Assembly (NCBI GenBank): GCA_017451525.1
Contig: JAFTOD010000006.1
Coordinates: 1 to 64,000 of the forward strand
From: Paludibacteraceae bacterium
GTDB lineage: Bacteria; Bacteroidota; Bacteroidia; Bacteroidales; Paludibacteraceae
Direction: 5' to 3'
DNA length: 64,000 nt
In this document: positions 63,001-64,000 of the stretch, piece by piece
Layout of the letters: every line of letters begins with the position of its first letter
How positions within the stretch are numbered: position 1 is the stretch's first letter
The notes under the pieces: generated by a model
What the model was told of the DNA's origin: nothing
Databases searched by the model: none
What the model saw: the letters and a program-made list of their open reading frames with translations, nothing else
Position numbers and translations under genes: made by a program

Positions 63001-64000
63001 CAAACTCTTCTGGAATAGGGAATTTGGGCATGATAGGTCCAGAGTCAATATCGTACACCTCCACCTTATCTACAATCTCTTGTGTGTTTGCCAATGCTTC
63101 GGGAATGTCACTGAAAATCTCCTCCATTTCCTGAGGTGATTTCAGCCATTCTTGCTTGGTATAGTGCATGCGATTCTCGTCATCGATAAAGTGGTTGGTG
63201 CTCACGCATACCAAATGATCGTGTGCCTCAGCATGCTCTTCCTCCACAAAGTGTACATCGTTTGTGGCTATCACCTTCACCCCATGTTTCTTTGCCAATT
63301 CTACCAATACAGGATTCACCTCGCGCTGCACTTGATATACATGTTGGTCTGCTCCTGGCTTGGTGGTTTGATGACGTTGAATCTCAATATAATAATCTTC
63401 TCCAAACAGGTTCTTGTACCACTCTATTGTCTCCTCTGCGGCTTGAAAAGTGTTTTCACTATTAATATTGCCGTTTTCACCTCCCATGGCGGACATTCCT
63501 TCCATGATTTTCTGAGGTAATTCGCCACCTAAGCAAGCGGAGCAACATATCAATCCTTCGTGATATTGTTCCAGCAAATCGCGGTCAATACGTGGACGAC
63601 GGTAGTAACTATCTTCCATAAAACTGGCACTTACAATCCTACACAGATTGCGATAGCCCTGCATGTTTTTTGCCAGCAATATCAGGTGCCATCCACTTTG
63701 GTCCACGATATATGCTTTGCCTTCTGCATTCACTGCTTTTAGGTCTTTGTCGCGTTGCAAACGACTACGACGTGCGCAGTATGCTTCTACACCTACAATC
63801 GGTTTGAAAGGCACGAACTCCGTACCTTCTTCTTGCGCTTTTTCTTTGAGTTTTTTGTTCGCTTTTTTGCAATAGTCGAGTAGTTCTTTGATGCCGTACA
63901 TACATCCGTGATCAGTGAGGGCAATAGCAGGCATCCCCAGTTTGATCGATTTATCCACCAAATCGGGCACTTTGCTCATTCCGTCCAACACGGAGTAATG
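60068..64000 (-). CDS. dnaE: DNA polymerase III subunit alpha, partial at the right edge
   Basis: The frame is open to the window edge (the first residues seen are HYSVLDGMSK), so roughly the first 10-15 residues of the protein are missing. The 1310 codons present give the PHP domain (ALTDHGCMYGIKELL), the polymerase core with catalytic acids in LPDIDTDFDDAGRGKVLDW and a third Asp region in VLVTEYDGHVVESVGLIKMDFLGLKT. Further on come the tandem fingers with YQEQVMLLSRLLANFTRGESDQLRKAMGKK, a helix-hairpin-helix segment (LGGVKGVGEGAVEAI) and an OB fold (LGGIIVAAEDRMSQKGNPWGK). This is the DnaE1 replicative class of Bacteroidetes. Its stop lies within a palindromic terminator. Confidence 0.96.
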   Translation of the reverse strand, partial: HYSVLDGMSKVPDLVDKSIKLGMPAIALTDHGCMYGIKELLDYCKKANKKLKEKAQEEGTEFVPFKPIVGVEAYCARRSRLQRDKDLKAVNAEGKAYIVDQSGWHLILLAKNMQGYRNLCRIVSASFMEDSYYRRPRIDRDLLEQYHEGLICCSACLGGELPQKIMEGMSAMGGENGNINSENTFQAAEETIEWYKNLFGEDYYIEIQRHQTTKPGADQHVYQVQREVNPVLVELAKKHGVKVIATNDVHFVEEEHAEAHDHLVCVSTNHFIDDENRMHYTKQEWLKSPQEMEEIFSDIPEALANTQEIVDKVEVYDIDSGPIMPKFPIPEEFGTEESYRQKFTEQDLFEEFTRDEHGNVVLSEDKANEKIKKLGGYDKLYRIKLEADYLAHLAYKGAHERYGETLTEEQEERIKFELHIMKTMGFPGYFLIVMDFIRAAREELGVSVGPGRGSAAGSVVAYCLRITDLDPLKYDLLFERFLNPDRISLPDIDTDFDDAGRGKVLDWVSDKYGHTQVAHIITYGTMATKSAIADVGRVQRIPLARVNEIKGYIPDRSFPDNIKDEKGKSPKVNLKNCYKYVDELRMLLNGDEPQIRNMLTYAAQLEDTIRQVGVHACGVIIGADDLTKFAPLSTVEDRESGKRVLVTEYDGHVVESVGLIKMDFLGLKTLTIIKECLQNISKAHGINIDIDYIPIDDADTYKLFQEGRTVGVFQFESAGMRKYMKELKPTVIGDLIAMNALYRPGPMDYIPQFIRRKHGLEPVTYDIPVMEKYLKDTYGVTVYQEQVMLLSRLLANFTRGESDQLRKAMGKKIMAMLAELKPKFINGGKSNGHDEKVLEKIWADWEKFASYAFNKSHAACYSWVAYQTAYLKAHYPAEFLAANLTVAKDDIKDVTKFMDECKAMKISVLAPDVNESEMNFTVNSKGDVRFGLGGVKGVGEGAVEAIIKEREKNGKYKDLFDFLERVNLQACNRKTVESLALAGAFDCFEGFYREQLFGTNAKGENMLEVVMRYGNRYQQDKQEQSITLFDGFGGLGIEVQRPELPVVPRWTAIERLNKEKELIGIFLSAHPLDEWEFEVREMCNITADEMHQFEAWSSPTARNTSTAQDDESDEENEEIEKLTPNQWIEKRAGQPLHLGGIIVAAEDRMSQKGNPWGKYTIEDYTGSYQFSAFGETYQRFAALLKPNVYVYITGVIQQRGAHMKWFKPKPAEEAEYEFALQQVQLIQDAQKDLQSITLQIPIENVQPDLIDSLTEMAQQYPGNTPLHIQIFDTIKQNVITFNATPIQMNHTLYNWLKELQTDETLQYKVN

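Overview
The window looks like a chromosomal segment of a gut-type member of the order Bacteroidales, from the phylum Bacteroidetes, probably uncultured. Several things point there. There are SusC/SusD pairs, many signal-peptidase-II lipoproteins, a type IX secretion protein (PorT) and a PorE-like OmpA lipoprotein. Rho carries a long charged insertion. Exact or near-exact Bacteroidetes promoters (TTTG or CTTG, 20 bp, TAnnTTTG) stand in front of several genes. No rRNA, CRISPR array, integrase or transposase was seen; one tRNA-Pro(TGG) is present.

Layout. Positions 1-6370 (minus strand) hold a secreted metacaspase, a lipoprotein with a PPC-like C-terminal domain, and a very large secreted TPR-CHAT protein cut by the window edge. 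Positions 6400-6870 hold a probable structured RNA with its own promoter, a pseudoknot-capable 5' domain and a terminator. Positions 7178-9469 (plus strand) are a small accessory island: XRE repressor, RepA-like ATPase, and two small proteins. Positions 9524-16908 (minus) are housekeeping: beta-helix lipoprotein, porT, aroQ, rho, mtaB, rubredoxin, nadD, gmk. Positions 17054-21289 (minus) are an accessory cluster of small lipoproteins, one with an in-frame stop, plus a DUF3244-like secreted protein and a TPR/transmembrane/HTH regulator. Positions 21387-29048 (minus) are uvrA, an HU-transmembrane-LysM fusion, HU, rimO and recQ.

Positions 29599-48446 (plus) are a utilisation locus for beta-1,4-galactan. 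It appears to be two transcripts. The first is an MFS sugar importer, a lipoprotein, SusC, SusD and a surface glycan-binding protein, closed by a terminator. The second is GH53 endo-galactanase, GH2 beta-galactosidase, galK, galM and a second SusC/SusD pair, opened by an exact consensus promoter and closed by a terminator. Glycan is bound and cut at the surface, oligomers enter through SusC, galactose is released in the periplasm, imported by the MFS carrier and phosphorylated by GalK after GalM mutarotation. No dedicated regulator is visible.

Positions 48513-53163 (minus) are two UDP-sugar dehydrogenases, a UbiA-family prenyltransferase and a radical SAM protein in a tight operon. Positions 53205-59611 (minus) are fabG, a DPP5-like S9 peptidase, folA, thyA, a PorE-like lipoprotein and a small conserved membrane protein. 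Positions 59858-64000 hold tRNA-Pro (plus) and dnaE (minus, partial).

The most unusual feature across the window is a set of short tandem repeats with unit length exactly 7 bp or exactly 11 bp and several unrelated unit sequences. They fill intergenic gaps, overlap start and stop codons, and appear as in-frame insertions inside at least four protein genes (RepA-like ATPase, uvrA, rimO, S9 peptidase). A second repeat type has constant flanks (CTATAG ... GTCCTCTAAACT) around a hairpin whose stem sequence changes from copy to copy. Together with the metacaspase/CHAT cluster and the structured RNA, these are the main items worth a second look. Everything here was read by eye and no database search was run.
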